Part shown: positions 1-11,689 of the stretch, one piece after another | Position numbering within the stretch: the stretch's first letter is position 1 | Layout: each line of letters begins with the position of its first letter | Assembly: GCA_023053575.1 (NCBI GenBank) | Contig: JAKZAP010000014.1 | Coordinates: 620,001-684,000, forward strand | Source of the DNA: Branchinecta lynchi | Taxonomy: Eukaryota > Arthropoda > Branchiopoda > Anostraca > Branchinectidae | Direction: 5' to 3' | Length of the DNA stretch: 64,000 bases | Notes under the pieces: generated by a model | Database searches by the model: none | Seen by the model: only the letters and a program-made list of their open reading frames with translations | Told to the model about the DNA's origin: nothing | Position numbers and translations under genes: made by a program

Positions 1-69
1 TCGACGGATTCCGCGCGTAGTAACGTTCAACTAAACATACACAAGATTCTACGCGTGTCGTCAAGTGCA

Positions 70-786
70 AGTTCTTTTATTATTTAAACATACATATTTA
101 ACAATATTCACATAACGTCCCCAGCAGGGAGACTGGCTTGAAAGCCGGGCGACAAACGGGATAAATAAACAAACTCAGAAGAAACGGATGCCATCACATT
201 TCTCACTTTATCTCAGACCAAAAAAATATATACCAAAAATTCGTATTTTTATAATTATATTATTATTTATCCGATAGCTGAAAGACCGGGAGCTACTCAC
301 AAACTAATATTCATCAATAAGTACAGATTTAAATTTAGCTTTTACTGTTATAAGAGACAGACTCTGATTAAAACAAGAATTATATTTGTTCCAATATTTA
401 GTAATAATATTTTTAGGGGAAAATCTTGATCGCTCGGAAACAATTAAAGGCATAGGAAGCTTACTTGAAAGACGACCCGTATTGTACGGTCGGACTGAAG
501 GAGGGCCTGGAAAAAATGATTTGAAGCAAACTGGCAGCAGATCCTTTAGATAACGGACATGGAAAAGTATACAATGACAAACTAGGATTTGTCTAACAGG
601 AATAATATTAAAATAACTGTAAAGACTTTTAGTTGGAGATTTACCAGGAAGAGAAACTGGGGAATAAAGTAACATCTTAAGGATTCTCACTGCTTTGTTT
701 TGTAACTTCACAATAGGAGAAATATGAGACTGAAACGTACTCAAATAAATAATCGAACAACAATTAATATACGAACGAGGAAATCT
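70..786 (-). mobile_element. LINE 3' fragment (RT C-terminus and 3' UTR)
   Basis: On the minus strand, 304-786 encodes the C-terminal tail of a LINE ORF2. It reads SYINCCSIIYLSTFQSHISP, then LQNKAVRILKM, then a region ending ITVKAKFKSVLIDEY, typical of the region after the RT thumb. Below 304 lies 3' UTR-like sequence with a simple AT-rich repeat at about 250-272 and an AATAAA-type signal near 80-90 on the minus strand. The open frame continues upstream to 894, but that part is family A sequence. The copy is 5'-truncated where family A begins. Confidence 0.7.
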
Positions 787-837
787 CCACAGACAACGTG
801 GGTTAACGGGAACTCGGGAAAGTCTCCCAGCATTTTT

Positions 838-2542
838 ATGGCGATTGCCCTTCGGCCAAGCGCCATATAGCGATCGCAATTTCTGTCGGTCCATCGGTAT
901 GTCTGTCTATCGGTCTGGCGGTCTGGCGGTCTCTGGGTCGGTCCGGGTTTTGCTACTTTGAGCGCTTCCACATAAGCTTACGATGAAACTTGGCAGGCAT
1001 ATCAGGGACTCCAAAAGATTAAGTTGGAAACAGCCACTCCCCCGGTCCGAGCATCGTGGGGGGGGGGGATGAGGGGGAATCTGGAATTTTGAGGTATTTA
1101 TTAACTTTTAAACGGGAGATCTGATCTTACCGAGACTTGATGTTTGGAAAGACCTCGTGTCTCAGACGACCCACTTCAAATCCGAACCGGATCCGGTGAC
1201 TTTGGGCGGAGTTGGAGGGGGGAGGGAGAAGGAAATCCTGGAAAGACTGGAGAAACGGGATGAAACAACAAGCGCAACTCCTAGATACATCATTGACGAA
1301 ACCGGGCTGAATTCGGGCACTGTGGGGGAGGGGGGGGGGTTCTGGTGATCCACCGAATTCGGTACTTAGTGATGGAATAGGATGCTGAAACTCGGTAGGA
1401 ATATGAGGGATTCGAATAGCCCACTTGGTCGTTTCCACGATCCGAACATCGTGGGGGGAGTGGAGGGATGGGGAATTCTGGAATCTAGTGTCATTTAACT
1501 TGTGAACGGGCGATCAGATTTGAATGAAACTTGGCAAGTGGAAAGAGCTATTGTCTCGGATGGTCCATGTCAAGTCCGGACTGGATCCGATACTTGGGGG
1601 GGGGGGGGTTGGAAGGGGGCACCAGAATTTTGTGAAACGCTTAGTGTAGAGGGATCGGGATGGATTTGGTGGGAAGAACAAGCAGAAGCATTAGATTCGT
1701 TCCTGACAGAAGTTCTTTGTTCTTTGGGGGGAGTTGGAGGGGTTTTCCCAGGATTCTGTGCTCGCGAGATAGGATACTCCCATGTGTGCTAAAGATAATA
1801 AAACTTGGCAGGCATATTAGGAACCCGGCCAAACAGACTTAAGGACCCTACACAGTGCCCTAGGAAGACTTTGGTTCCTGAATCCTACCATTTTTCGGGA
1901 CGTTGAGGGAGGGGGAATCCGGAAATTACTGACTTCCGTAGATTCTGAAAAAATGGTCCGATTCAAGTGAAAATTTATGGGTGATAAGAACTGATGACCT
2001 AGATATGCAAACATGTGTACGAACCCATGCGGCCATGGTTGGGGGGGGGGGGGGGAGGAACTTTGTGACAGTCCAAACGGATGGGCAGAATGTGATACAA
2101 GATGGACAGTACCAAGTTTGTGCGGCCTACATTTGTCATCTGTTGGCCGAACCGGATCCGACCAAGGAAGGAGTAGGATGAACCGGGGACCGGAAATTTG
2201 TAGATATTCTCCGATTCGAGTTAAACTTGATGGACGGGAAGAGGAGATGTTAGAGATGCGTAGGTTATGTGTCCGAGTCGTATTCGGCCAAAGTGGAGGG
2301 GGGGAGTGGAGGGGAGTTCCGGAAATGTTGTGGCTCGCATAGTGGTTAAACGAGTGAGGTGATTTGAATGAAACTTGGAATGTAGAGAGCTCGTATGCCT
2401 TGGACGACATATTTTAGGGTCTGGACCGGATCCGAGCGTGGTGGGGAGGGGTATCGGAATTCCCGGAAAAATGCTCAGATTTATTTTCTCGTTTCTCATA
2501 CCACCTACTCGTAACAAGTGCCATATGAGCTCGTAGCTCTTG
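838..2542 (+). mobile_element. Family A repeat element, full-length copy A1
   Basis: It starts with a terminal palindrome (838-866, ATGGCG...CGCCAT arms) preceded by a T-run. A GTCTGTCGGTCTGGCGG-type simple repeat follows (about 885-945). Next come degenerate tandem core units with recurrent GATGAAACTTGGCAGGCATA, G-runs and TCCGGATTTC-like blocks. The element ends in a hairpin, GAGCT-CGT-AGCTC, then TTG at 2542. It has no coding capacity; frames in it are chance. The same order of parts recurs in six other copies in this window. Confidence 0.8.
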
Positions 2543-3060
2543 TTCTTGATTTTATTCGAGCCGTAGTGTGGGGTGGATCCCCCGATTGCAAATAGAACAA
2601 TTCCGAAACTCTAGTGACAATATCAAGAGAGCTTGCAGTTTCGATTGCCTATGATGTATCAAGTACGCCATTAAACTTGAAAACCTCACGAAAACTCGCA
2701 ACACTTGATCGATTAAAGTGTATCAGTTACGCCCTTAAACGCGTAAATACACAGAAATGCATATTCTAATTTTTAATTCAACCTAAATTCTTTCACGGGA
2801 AAACTTTCTTGTAATTTGATACCATGTAAATCAAAATGAGGTTTATATAACGCCCCAACCGTCGTATCAATGCTCGGAAGACTCTCCAGCATGTGATGGT
2901 AGTCTTAGTTTATTTTACACTAAAGCATCGCAGCCTTGGTAAATACAAGGACAATTTATATGGTATACGGCGACAGTTATCCGAATGGATTCTGCCAAGT
3001 CAGATAGGAAATCTACACTGTCTGTCCGGGCGAAAAGGGACGAAGAAAAAAAAATCTGAC

Positions 3061-3178
3061 CTGTGTTTGTGAAGTGGAATCCCTCCAACCTTCTGACAAT
3101 TAATAGGGGGATAAAGGCACCGCAGGCTATAAACCATATGACCAAAATGACTTTTCTTGCCAATCGCTTGTTAAAGAC
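3061..3178 (-). CDS. Class A peptide-type GPCR, exon 4 (TM4 and start of loop 2)
   Basis: A 118-bp exon in phase 0 after a strong pyrimidine-rich acceptor (TTCTTCTTTCAG). It encodes residues 161-199 plus one base. TM4 contains the conserved tryptophan W175 (W4.50) and a proline at 184, followed by a basic-acidic stretch entering extracellular loop 2. The donor ACACAG|GTCAGA lies at 3061/3060 and leaves a phase 1 intron. The open frame continues past the donor into low-complexity T-rich sequence without receptor character, so the exon is ended there. Exons for TM5-TM7 are not seen in bases 1-3060, which are repeats, and should lie beyond the left edge. The gene is therefore partial here. Confidence 0.85.
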
Positions 3179-3511
3179 CTGAAAGAAGAAAAGATGATGG
3201 TGGGGTAATTTGAAACCGTAGCTTTTAGAGCCAAGAGCCAATGAAAGTTTTGCTCGAGGCGATGACGGAGAATTCGAGCACGGCGGTAGCGATTCGAATT
3301 CTGGCCAGGAAATTCACCATCATCATCGCGTCCAAACCGAAAGTTGGCATTTTCAAATATTTCTAGCAGGAATTGATGAAAAGGGAGAAAAAATCGCCAC
3401 GCGAAATTTGATAACCTGTCTGCACCGCCAGGAGAGGGAGTAGGGGCGTCTCGATTGCCAATGTTGTCGGCCAGTCGGTAAAAATAACCGTTCGCGCCGA
3501 TATTTTTCATC

Positions 3512-3650
3512 AAAGAAGTTGATTTTTTTCACGAAAACAGTCGTTTTTTCTAAAAATCAGTTGTTTTTTTTAAAGCTGCCGTTTTTCTTTAAAAAAGTCT
3601 TTTTTTTTTAAAACAGCCGTTTTTTCTACAAAAACAGTGGGCAAAAATTA
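3512..3650. repeat. Short degenerate tandem repeat, T/A-rich
   Basis: About four units of roughly 35 bp, each with a CAGYCGTTTTTTCT-like core followed by an A-run. They are bounded by related sequences containing the word GTCGGTAAA, at about 3474 and 3657. Confidence 0.5.
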
Positions 3651-4268
3651 CCAGCCGGTCGGTAAATGCCTTGTCCCCCCCCCCCCCCAAACATTTTAGC
3701 TAGTAACGCCTCTGAGGACCAGGTTGATACGAGGATAAGTAGGCATTCTTCAGCGGGTGCTCTTAAGATGGCACTGCCTTCAAAATACTTACAAATATTT
3801 TTGTATCACGTCACCGATTGGTGTGCACTATTGTACGATAAGGTTGAAGAAATTAGAGAATGCTACCATTGACCATCTTTTAGGACAGTGCCAGGAGTTT
3901 CCTTCACTAGGTGTAGTTGGGTTGGTCGATGATGCTCTGTTCCCTGAGATCTTAAACTCGACAAATAAAATAACAATTTGCGATGTAAAAAGAAGTGCAA
4001 TAAAAAGAAGAAAACAGTTTGTGTTTTGTTTTAAAGGTCGGAATTTTATCGCCTCAGGCTTCTGATGTATTTCCTTATTTGACTTATTTCAATTAATTAT
4101 ATTATTATGTCAAGTCCTGCCGACTCGGAAAACTCAAACAAAATCCGATCTTGGTGACAAGATTATGTTTGCACGCAGAAGAAAAAAATAAATTCTTCAA
4201 ACCAGAAATCTGACAAAATAATTTCACAAGCCAATAAAAAATGTTTCGAGATCACCCATGATATCAGT

Positions 4269-4426
4269 CAAGGCCGTATCCGGGGGGGGGGGGGTGACCC
4301 CCCCCCCACACAAAGATAATGATTTATATAGGCTTTTCCCTCTGATCTATGTCTTTTTTGTACTTTTTTGTCCGACCAGCAGGCAATAACCCCCCGGCCC
4401 GAAATAAATTCCTGGATACGGGCCTG
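4269..4426. mobile_element. hAT-like MITE, 158 bp, 8-bp TSD
   Basis: Terminal inverted repeats CAAGGCCGTATCCGG and CCTGGATACGGGCCTG bound a 158-bp non-coding element. It is flanked by perfect 8-bp direct repeats ATATCAGT (4261-4268 and 4427-4434). The 8-bp duplication and terminal CA..TG fit the hAT superfamily. Internal G and C runs are complementary, so a single strand would fold back. Confidence 0.85.
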
Positions 4427-4809
4427 ATATCAGTACTGATGACTGCTGCTCTCAAAAGCTAGCTAGACTTTTTTTGTCTTTTTACCAGCGCCGCCGACAA
4501 GATTCCTTTCAAGTAGACCTGAATTCTTTTCATCATGAAAGGGTTCTCGTCCCGCTAGACTTTTTTTCTAGTAGTCTTCACGAACGGAATCCTTTCGAGT
4601 CGACCGGAATTCCTTTCTACTCGACGGGATATCTTATCCATGTAAACGCTACATTAATCTCCCCAATCGTAAACCCATCTGCTACAAGAGCTCAAAAAGG
4701 TAGCCTTATGGAATCCAGTATTCGCGATACATCATTTTTGTTGATATGCTATGTTCAATGAAGGGAGAGGTTCCTGGCCGTTGACGGAATGGTTTTAACC
4801 AAAGATTTA

Positions 4810-5093
4810 GGTTGCGTTCCGCCACTTAATGATTGTTAACAATTTGTTAACAATCGTTAACTTTTTGCGTTCCACGTTTCTAATTTCAAAATTTAAGCTC
4901 CGCCCACCTACAATTTCCGTTCCAGAGCTTAACGATTGTTAACTATTTTGCAACGATGGTCGGTGAGCATCGTTACAAAATAGTTAACAATTGTAGAACT
5001 GGGAAAAGTTAACGATCGTTAAAACTGCAGTTAGCTCCGCCCCGAAGTAAAGTTAACGATTGTTAACAATTGTTAAGTTAGGGGAACGCAACC
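4810..5093. mobile_element. PIF/Harbinger-like MITE, 284 bp, TTA TSD
   Basis: Terminal inverted repeats GGTTGCGTTCC and GGAACGCAACC are flanked by TTA on both sides (4807-4809, 5094-5096), the 3-bp target typical of PIF/Harbinger. The interior is a series of GTTAACGATTGTTAAC-type palindromes. There is no coding sequence. Confidence 0.8.
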
Positions 5094-5111
5094 TTAATGA
5101 GAAAATGTCAA

Positions 5112-5460
5112 CAGAATCAGAATCAGAATCATTTATTTTACACAAGCTATCGTAGTCAAGAAGAGACTCAACTAAATGGCGCTTGGGCTTACAAATTAAA
5201 AGAGGACACAAATAAGAACAGAAACTTCAGCACTTATTAAACACTGACGTGTAATACGGAACGAACGTGTTTGAAAACCTATTTGTTAATGTGGTAGGCG
5301 GTACCAGTTTTTCTTTGTTTTGACCTAGTGTCAACTCGATTCGGCATGACCGGTGGTAGTATAGCCCTATGTTTGTCACTTCGTAGAAGGAATTGACCAA
5401 ATTTGCATATCAAACTGAACCGACGGTCGTAAAGGGACGGTAGTTGTAAGGTTGATAATG
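5112..5460 (-). mobile_element. LINE 3' end with (AATCAG)n tail
   Basis: On the minus strand a frame ending at the stop at 5227 reads LVPPTTLTNRFSNTFVPYYT and then SVFNKC. This matches the common C-terminus of LINE ORF2 proteins (an RF..TFVP...FN block). After it come about 100 bp of 3' UTR and a simple repeat tail of CAGAAT units (5112-5132). The 5' boundary is uncertain. Confidence 0.7.
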
Positions 5461-6950
5461 CTGATTCATAATCAGTACACAGAGATGACGGATGTCTCTG
5501 TGCTAAGCAGGGCTAAAGCCACTTTCACATAACGCAGACAAGCAAGAATATACCCATGTTACGCATCAGATTTTTCACTGAAAAATGGAAGTGTTTGAAG
5601 AGAAACTGGAGAATAACCTACTAATGATAAAGAAAAACTTATTAATGATGATTAAAACTTACTAATTGATGAAAGAAACGAAAATTTGGCAGAAGAAACA
5701 GAAGAGGGAACACGTAAATACGCATCCAACGGGACATGTTCTCGCGCAGGTGGAAAGATACACTATGCAACGCAATATAAACGCATCGCAACGACGCGTC
5801 AATATGAAAGCGGCTTAAACGATGGCAAGTTCGCGCGTAATCGATTCTCAAGAGAATCAGATAGGAGGGTGCCTCTTAAGCTATGCAAAATGAACACTAA
5901 AGTTCCCCCGATGAGGACCGCGACCCCGACCTGGCCACCCCGAGCTTTCTTTCTGGGCAATTGGACCTCAAATGAAATCCCATAACGACGTCTGTCACTG
6001 TCAGAGAACGCGGGGAATTCAGACCGAAGTCTATAAAGTGTATCAATCCAAGAGAGAAGCCTTGATAAATCAAATCTCGGCACAAGACGTGAGATAACTG
6101 TCAGACGAAAGAATCGAGACGGCAAGAGCATCAGGTGTGAGTGACGGAAATCCCAGTCGCAGGGTGGGGAATGTGGTCCACCAGTCTCTTTCGCGGAACA
6201 CACCAGTCTCACTGTTTTGAACCATCAGTCTCAGAAAAATGGCGCCGGGAACCACCAGTCTCGGAAACGAGACCAACAGTCTCAAATTCAGACCAACAGT
6301 CTCATCTAATTTCCAATTTTTTTAGAGTAAAAAAGTGTTTTCTTTGTTTTTCTCTGTCAGTCCCTTGAATTACGCGCTTGTGTCAGCACGACAGGTAGAG
6401 TGAACTTTGAGCTTTCCATACATGTATTTATCTTTGCTATTGGCTTGGTACTTCTCAGTGAGTAGGGCTCTGAAAAAGCAAACAAATTTATTTTTTTGTT
6501 TTCTGTGTTGTTTAATAGAATTCTGCTACTCTGCCAACTACTGCAGGTAAAGTGAAGCTCTGGGCTTTCAAACGATATATTATTCACTGTTACTGGATTA
6601 CCAAGTGTCATATTGTGTTGCTCTGAAAAATTGTTTTGGTGAGCAAATGTAATTTCTCGTTTGTCTCTGCGATTTCTTGGGATTTTCTAACTTTACAACC
6701 AGTTTTGGTAGATTTAAGCATGGACTTTCCACAGATACGCGTATCTCTGATATTGGCTTAGTCAGTTTCTTGCTGGTGTCCTCTGATAAACTCATTAGTT
6801 GTGCTTTTTTAACTGACCTGCTTGACCCTGTTGAATGTTTTGTTGTCTCACTATTCAGTTCACCTGACTGCCTGGTCCGGTACTAGTTCGTTCCATGCAT
6901 TTTCCATGCTTAAAATACTATTCTGGGGCTGTCTCTACACAACTACAGTA

Positions 6951-7800
6951 AGCGGTCAAGTAACACTCAATGGAACCTATTATCGCTCACCAGAGCTGCG
7001 TTTGATTCGCATTTCCAGTTGACTGATAGCGGTCAATTTGTCCAATCTATTGAGATTGTAGACAGAAAGTTGACTTTTGTCAAACGAGAAGAAATGGTCT
7101 TCCATGGTTAACAGGTTAAACTACAGTAAGCGGTCAAGTAACACTCAATGAAACCTATTATCGCTCACCAGAAATGCGTTCGATTCGCATTTCCAGTTGA
7201 CTCAAATCATCACTTTGCAGTTTTATTTGGTATTCTCAGTTGACTGACAGCGTTCGATTTATCCAGTCGACTGAAGTTGTCGATGAAAAGTTGACTTTTG
7301 ACAACCAAGAAGAAATGGTCATTCGTTCCATGGTTAACCGGTTAAGCTACAGTAAGCGGTCAAGTAACGCTCAATGGAACTTGTTATCGCCCAACAGAGA
7401 TGGGTTCGATTTGCCTTTCCAGTTGACTTAAATCATCTTTTTCCTGTTTTATTTGCTATTCTCAGTTGACTGACAGCGTTCGATATATCCAGTCGACTGA
7501 AATTGTTGATTAAAAGTTTACTTTTGACAACCGAGAACAAATGGTCATTCATACCATGGTTAACCGGTTAAGCTACAGTAAGCGGTCAAGTAACGCTCAA
7601 TGGAACTTATTATCGCTCACCAGAGCCGTGTTCAATTCGCATTTCCAGTTAACTTAAATCATCATTTTGCAGTTTTATTTGCTATTCTCAGTTGACTGAC
7701 AGCATTCTATATATCCAGTTGACTGAGATTGTCGAGTAAAAGTTGACTTTTGACAACTGAGAACAATTGGTCATTCATTCCAAGGTTAAGCGTAGGTTGA
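6951..7800 (+). repeat. 226-bp satellite units, forward orientation
   Basis: The marker AGCGGTCAAGTAAC occurs at 6951, 7129, 7355 and 7581. Spacings are 178, 226 and 226 bp, so the first unit is shortened. Each unit includes CTCACCAGAG, a CAGTTGACT word and a TTAACCGGTTAA palindrome. They form the inner part of the left arm of the 10.6 kb element. Confidence 0.85.
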
Positions 7801-8238
7801 GAAAAAGATTGCGGATTCCAACCCACCGGGCACCTTTTACTGGTCATCTTAAATTGCGGCCATGAGGCCAACATTTTTTGATGTTCTAACAAATCTGGTG
7901 CTACAGAGTACGCTACCTACCCAATGATGGTAAAAAAAATAAAAAAAATAAGCTTATTCTTAATGTTTTACACTGGCTATAGAAGTCCTAGCTAAAAGTG
8001 TTCAAGTTAACCTACATGAACTAACGTAAAGTCACCCACTCTGGTAATTTTTGTTTTGTTGGTTTTGGTGATTCTTTTTTCACATACCATATGTTCTTTA
8101 CTAGTCCTCCATGAATATTCCTCTCACTCTTTTTCTAATTGTTGAAGTACTATCTCCTCTACAGATGTTGCTCTTGTTATAGGAACATACTGTTGTATGT
8201 TACAAACATACTGTTGTTTGTATGTTGAAGTACTATAG

Positions 8239-8320
8239 ATGGGTGCACGTAAGAGGTCTCTTCATGAGACCTTCAAATTGAAGCGGCTACGTACAGCATC
8301 ATCAAGGAGACAAGCAAAGG
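8239..8320 (+). other. Exon-like cassette, copy 1 (ORF MGARKRSLHETFKLKRLRTA...)
   Basis: It starts at an ATG after TACTATAG and reads a 27-residue basic peptide (MGARKRSLHETF, then KLKRLRTASSRRQAK). It ends AAAGG|GTAATT, which resembles a splice donor. Related copies are at 10815-10896 (ATG kept, two substitutions) and 11379-11460 (ATG changed to ATT). The function is unknown. It could be the first exon of a lost transposase or simply non-coding. Confidence 0.3.
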
Positions 8321-8567
8321 GTAATTTTAGTAATTGTCTAAATGTTATATAACATGATTAGGTCGCTTTGTCATATTGTTTTAGTGATGTTCCCTTACCT
8401 TCTCCAGTTTCCACACCCTTGCCAAGAGCTAAATCGAACAATATGGATCAACTGAGAACAGCAAATAAAACAGTAAAATGATGATTTAAGTTAGTTGGAA
8501 ATGCGAATAGAATGCAGCTCTGGGGAGTGATAATAGGTTCCATTGAGCGATACTTGACTGCTTACTG

Positions 8568-10577
8568 CAGTCTAGTACACTAGCCCCTTTTCAGGCACGG
8601 TGCTCAAACGTCTAGCACCATGCCTGGGTGCTAGACGTTTTAGCACTGTACCTTGGATTTCATGTATGGTGCATGGATTTCAGTATACAGTGCATACATC
8701 AAAAACACAGTTTCTGTCATAACAAATGAGCACCAGCTCGGACAGGGCTGAAATTACTACCATGAATTAGAGAAATCAAAGACAATCCTTTATATGTTGG
8801 CACTGTCTAGGGAACCGGGAGTCGTACTTTCTGTCCTACGGGCTACGGAACCGGTAGTTCTCACGGAAACCAAACCATATGAGCTGCGATTCCGGGATCT
8901 GACGTCATTAACTAACGGAAACTAGTATGTGCTGGCTCCCGTTCCGGTAGTAATTGGAAATAGCTCACGGAAACTTCATCGCACCAGCTTCTCGTCCGGT
9001 AGCCTCACGGAATTGTGTACTCAGAAGCTAGGGAGCCGGTAGTTGATACCGGAAGCTGTATAATTGGAGCTTCTGTTCCGGTAGCGTCTACGTGGAATAC
9101 AGAACTCACAGAATAGTTTGGATGAGAGCTAGGATGCCGGGATTTTCACTGACTTGGAGAAAATAACATGGGAAAAAATTCACTACCGGAACCCATATAT
9201 TGAGAGCTAAGGTACCGGTAGCAACTACTATTTGCTTGAAAATGACCAGCTCACGGACACAGATGGCTATGGGCTAGGGTTCCGGTAGTGACGAAAAAAA
9301 AAATTTAACTCACGTACCCATGTCAGTGCAGACTGGGAAACCGGAAGCAAATATTTTTAACTAACGGAACCCAGCTTCTGCGGGCTGGGATTCCGGTAGG
9401 GCAAAAAAAAGAAGATTTTGAACTGGATTCAGTGAGCTGTACCGTACTCAAAGTCCATATTGACACGCGTCCGTGAGTTTGTAATTTTAATTTTTGGCAC
9501 TACCGGAACCCCAGCCCGCAGGAGCTGGGTTCCGTTAGTCAAAAATATTCACTTCCGGTTTCCTAGTCTACACTGACATGGGTCCGTGAGTTCAATTTTT
9601 TTTTTCGTCACTACCGGAACCCTAGCCCATAGCCATCTGTGTCCGTGAGCTGGTCATTTTCAAGCAAATAGTAGTTGCTACCGGTACCTTAGCTCTCAAT
9701 ATATGGGTTCCGGTAGTGAATTTTTTCCCATGTTATTTTCTCCAAGTCAGTGAAAATCCCGGCATCCTAGCTCTCATCCAAACTATTCTGTGAGTTCTGT
9801 ATTCCACGTAGACGCTACCGGAACAGAAGCTCCAATTATACAGCTTCCGGTATCAACTACCGGCTCCCTAGCTTCTGAGTACACAATTCCGTGAGGCTAC
9901 CGGACGAGAAGCTGGTGCGATGAAGTTTCCGTGAGCTATTTCCAATTACTACCGGAACGGGAGCCAGCACATACTAGTTTCCGTTAGTTAATGACGTCAG
10001 ATCCCGGAATCGCAGCTCATATGGTTTGGTTTCCGTGAGAACTAGCGGTTCCGTAGCCCGTAGGACATAAAGTACGACTCCCGGTTCCCTAGACAGTGCC
10101 TTATATGTTTTTCACAAAAAAAACAAAAGGGCTCAGCTGATGACAGATGTGAAAACCCTCATTTCCTTTTCTACATAGTCAAGGGTTTTGCATGCAAAGT
10201 GTCCTGTGCCTCAGCCTTTTCTACCTAGCAGCCAACCAGAATATTGGCTCTTGGGGAATAGATAGGGAAAATACATGGAAAATAGATAGGGTGCTGTTAG
10301 GTTTTTCATCTCCATTATGATTAGAGCCCTTTGTTTTGGTGTGAAAAATATACAAAGGATTGTCTTTGATTTCTCTAATTCATAGTAGTAATTTCAGCCC
10401 TGTCCGAGCCGGTGCTCAGTTGTGATGACAGAAACTGTGTTTTTGATGTATGCACTGTATACTGAAATCCATGCACCATACATGAAATCCAAGGTACAGT
10501 GCTTGAACGTCTAGCACCCAAGCATGGTGCTAGACGTTTGAGCACCGTACCTGAAATTGGGCTAGTGTACTAGACTG
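8568..10577. mobile_element. 2.0 kb fold-back transposon with 8-bp TSD
   Basis: Termini CAGTCTAGTACACTAGCCC and its exact complement are flanked by perfect 8-bp repeats GCTTACTG (8560-8567, 10578-10585). Long inverted arms (about 8568-9415 and 9490-10577) meet at a short spacer near 9420-9480. The right arm has about 240 bp of extra sequence (about 10112-10350). The inner arms are arrays of short hairpin units with CTACCGGAACC...GGTTCCGGTAG edges. The 8-bp duplication and CAG terminus suggest a non-autonomous hAT relative. The unfilled target is visible at 11098-11165, in the sister module. Confidence 0.9.
8804..10100. repeat. Mirror-arranged array of about 65-bp hairpin units
   Basis: Inside the fold-back element, conserved edges (CACGGAA or TACCGGAA versus TTCCGGTAG or TTCCGTGAG) bracket variable cores of about 20-40 bp, repeated roughly ten times per arm. 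The right half is the reverse complement of the left half with scattered mismatches. Confidence 0.7.
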
Positions 10578-11689
10578 GCTTACTGTAGGTTAACCGGTTA
10601 ACCATGCAATGATTTACCATTTTATCTCGATCGTCAAATTTTAACTTTTGGTGATTCTTTTTCACATACCATATGTTCTGTACTAGTCCTCCATGAATAT
10701 TCCTCTCACTCTTTTCCTAATTGTTGATCTCCTCTACAGATGTTGCTCTTGATACAGGAACGTACTATTGTATGTTACAAACATACTATTGTTTTGTTTG
10801 TTGAAGTACTATAGATGGGTGCACGTAAGAGGTCTCTTCATGAGACCCTCAAATTGAAGCGGCTAGGTACAGCATCATCAAGGAGACAAGCAAAGGGTAA
10901 TTTTAGTAATTGTCTAAATGTTATAGAACATGATTAGGACGCTTTGTCATATTAATTTAGTGATATTCCCTTACCTTCTTGAGTTTCCACACCCTTGCCA
11001 AGAGCTAAATCGAACAATATGAATCAACTGAGAACAGCAAATAAAACAGTAAAATGATGATTTAAGTTAGCTGGAAATCCGAATAGAATGCAGCTCTGGT
11101 GAGTGATAATAGGTTCCATTGAGCGATACTTAACTGCTTACTGTAGGTTAACCGGTTAACCATGGAAGGAATTACCATTTTATCTCGAACGTCAAAAGTC
11201 AACTTTTTGGTGATACTTTTTTCACATACCATATGTTTTACTAGTCCTCCATGAATATTCCTCTCACTCTTTTTCTAATTGTTGAAGTACTATCTCCTCT
11301 ACAGATGTTGCTCTTGTTATAGGAACATACTATTGTATGTTACAAACATACTATTGTTTGTAGGTTGAAGTACTATAGATTGGTCCACGTAAGAGGTCTC
11401 TTCATGAGACCTTCAAATTGAAGCTGCTACGTACAGCATCATCAAGGAGACAAGCAAAGGGTAATTTTAGTAATTGTCTAAATGTTATAGAACATGATTA
11501 GGTCGCTTTGTCATATTGTTTTAGTGATGTTCCCTTACCTTCTTGAGTTTCCACGCCCTTGCCAAGAGCTAAATCGAACAATATGAATCAACTGAGAACA
11601 CCAAATAACAGAGTAAAATGATGATTAAAGTTAGCTGGACATGCGATTAGAATGCAGCTCTGGTGAGTGCTAATAGGTTCCATTGAGCG

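Noticed and set aside
304..894. 196-codon frame as a host gene
   Set aside because: The first 36 codons are family A element DNA and the rest is a LINE C-terminus. It is a chance fusion across a repeat junction.
2915..3060. Continuation of the GPCR exon 4 frame to the stop at 2915
   Set aside because: After the donor at 3060 the translation loses receptor character and TM5 does not follow. The GTCAGA donor gives a better ending.
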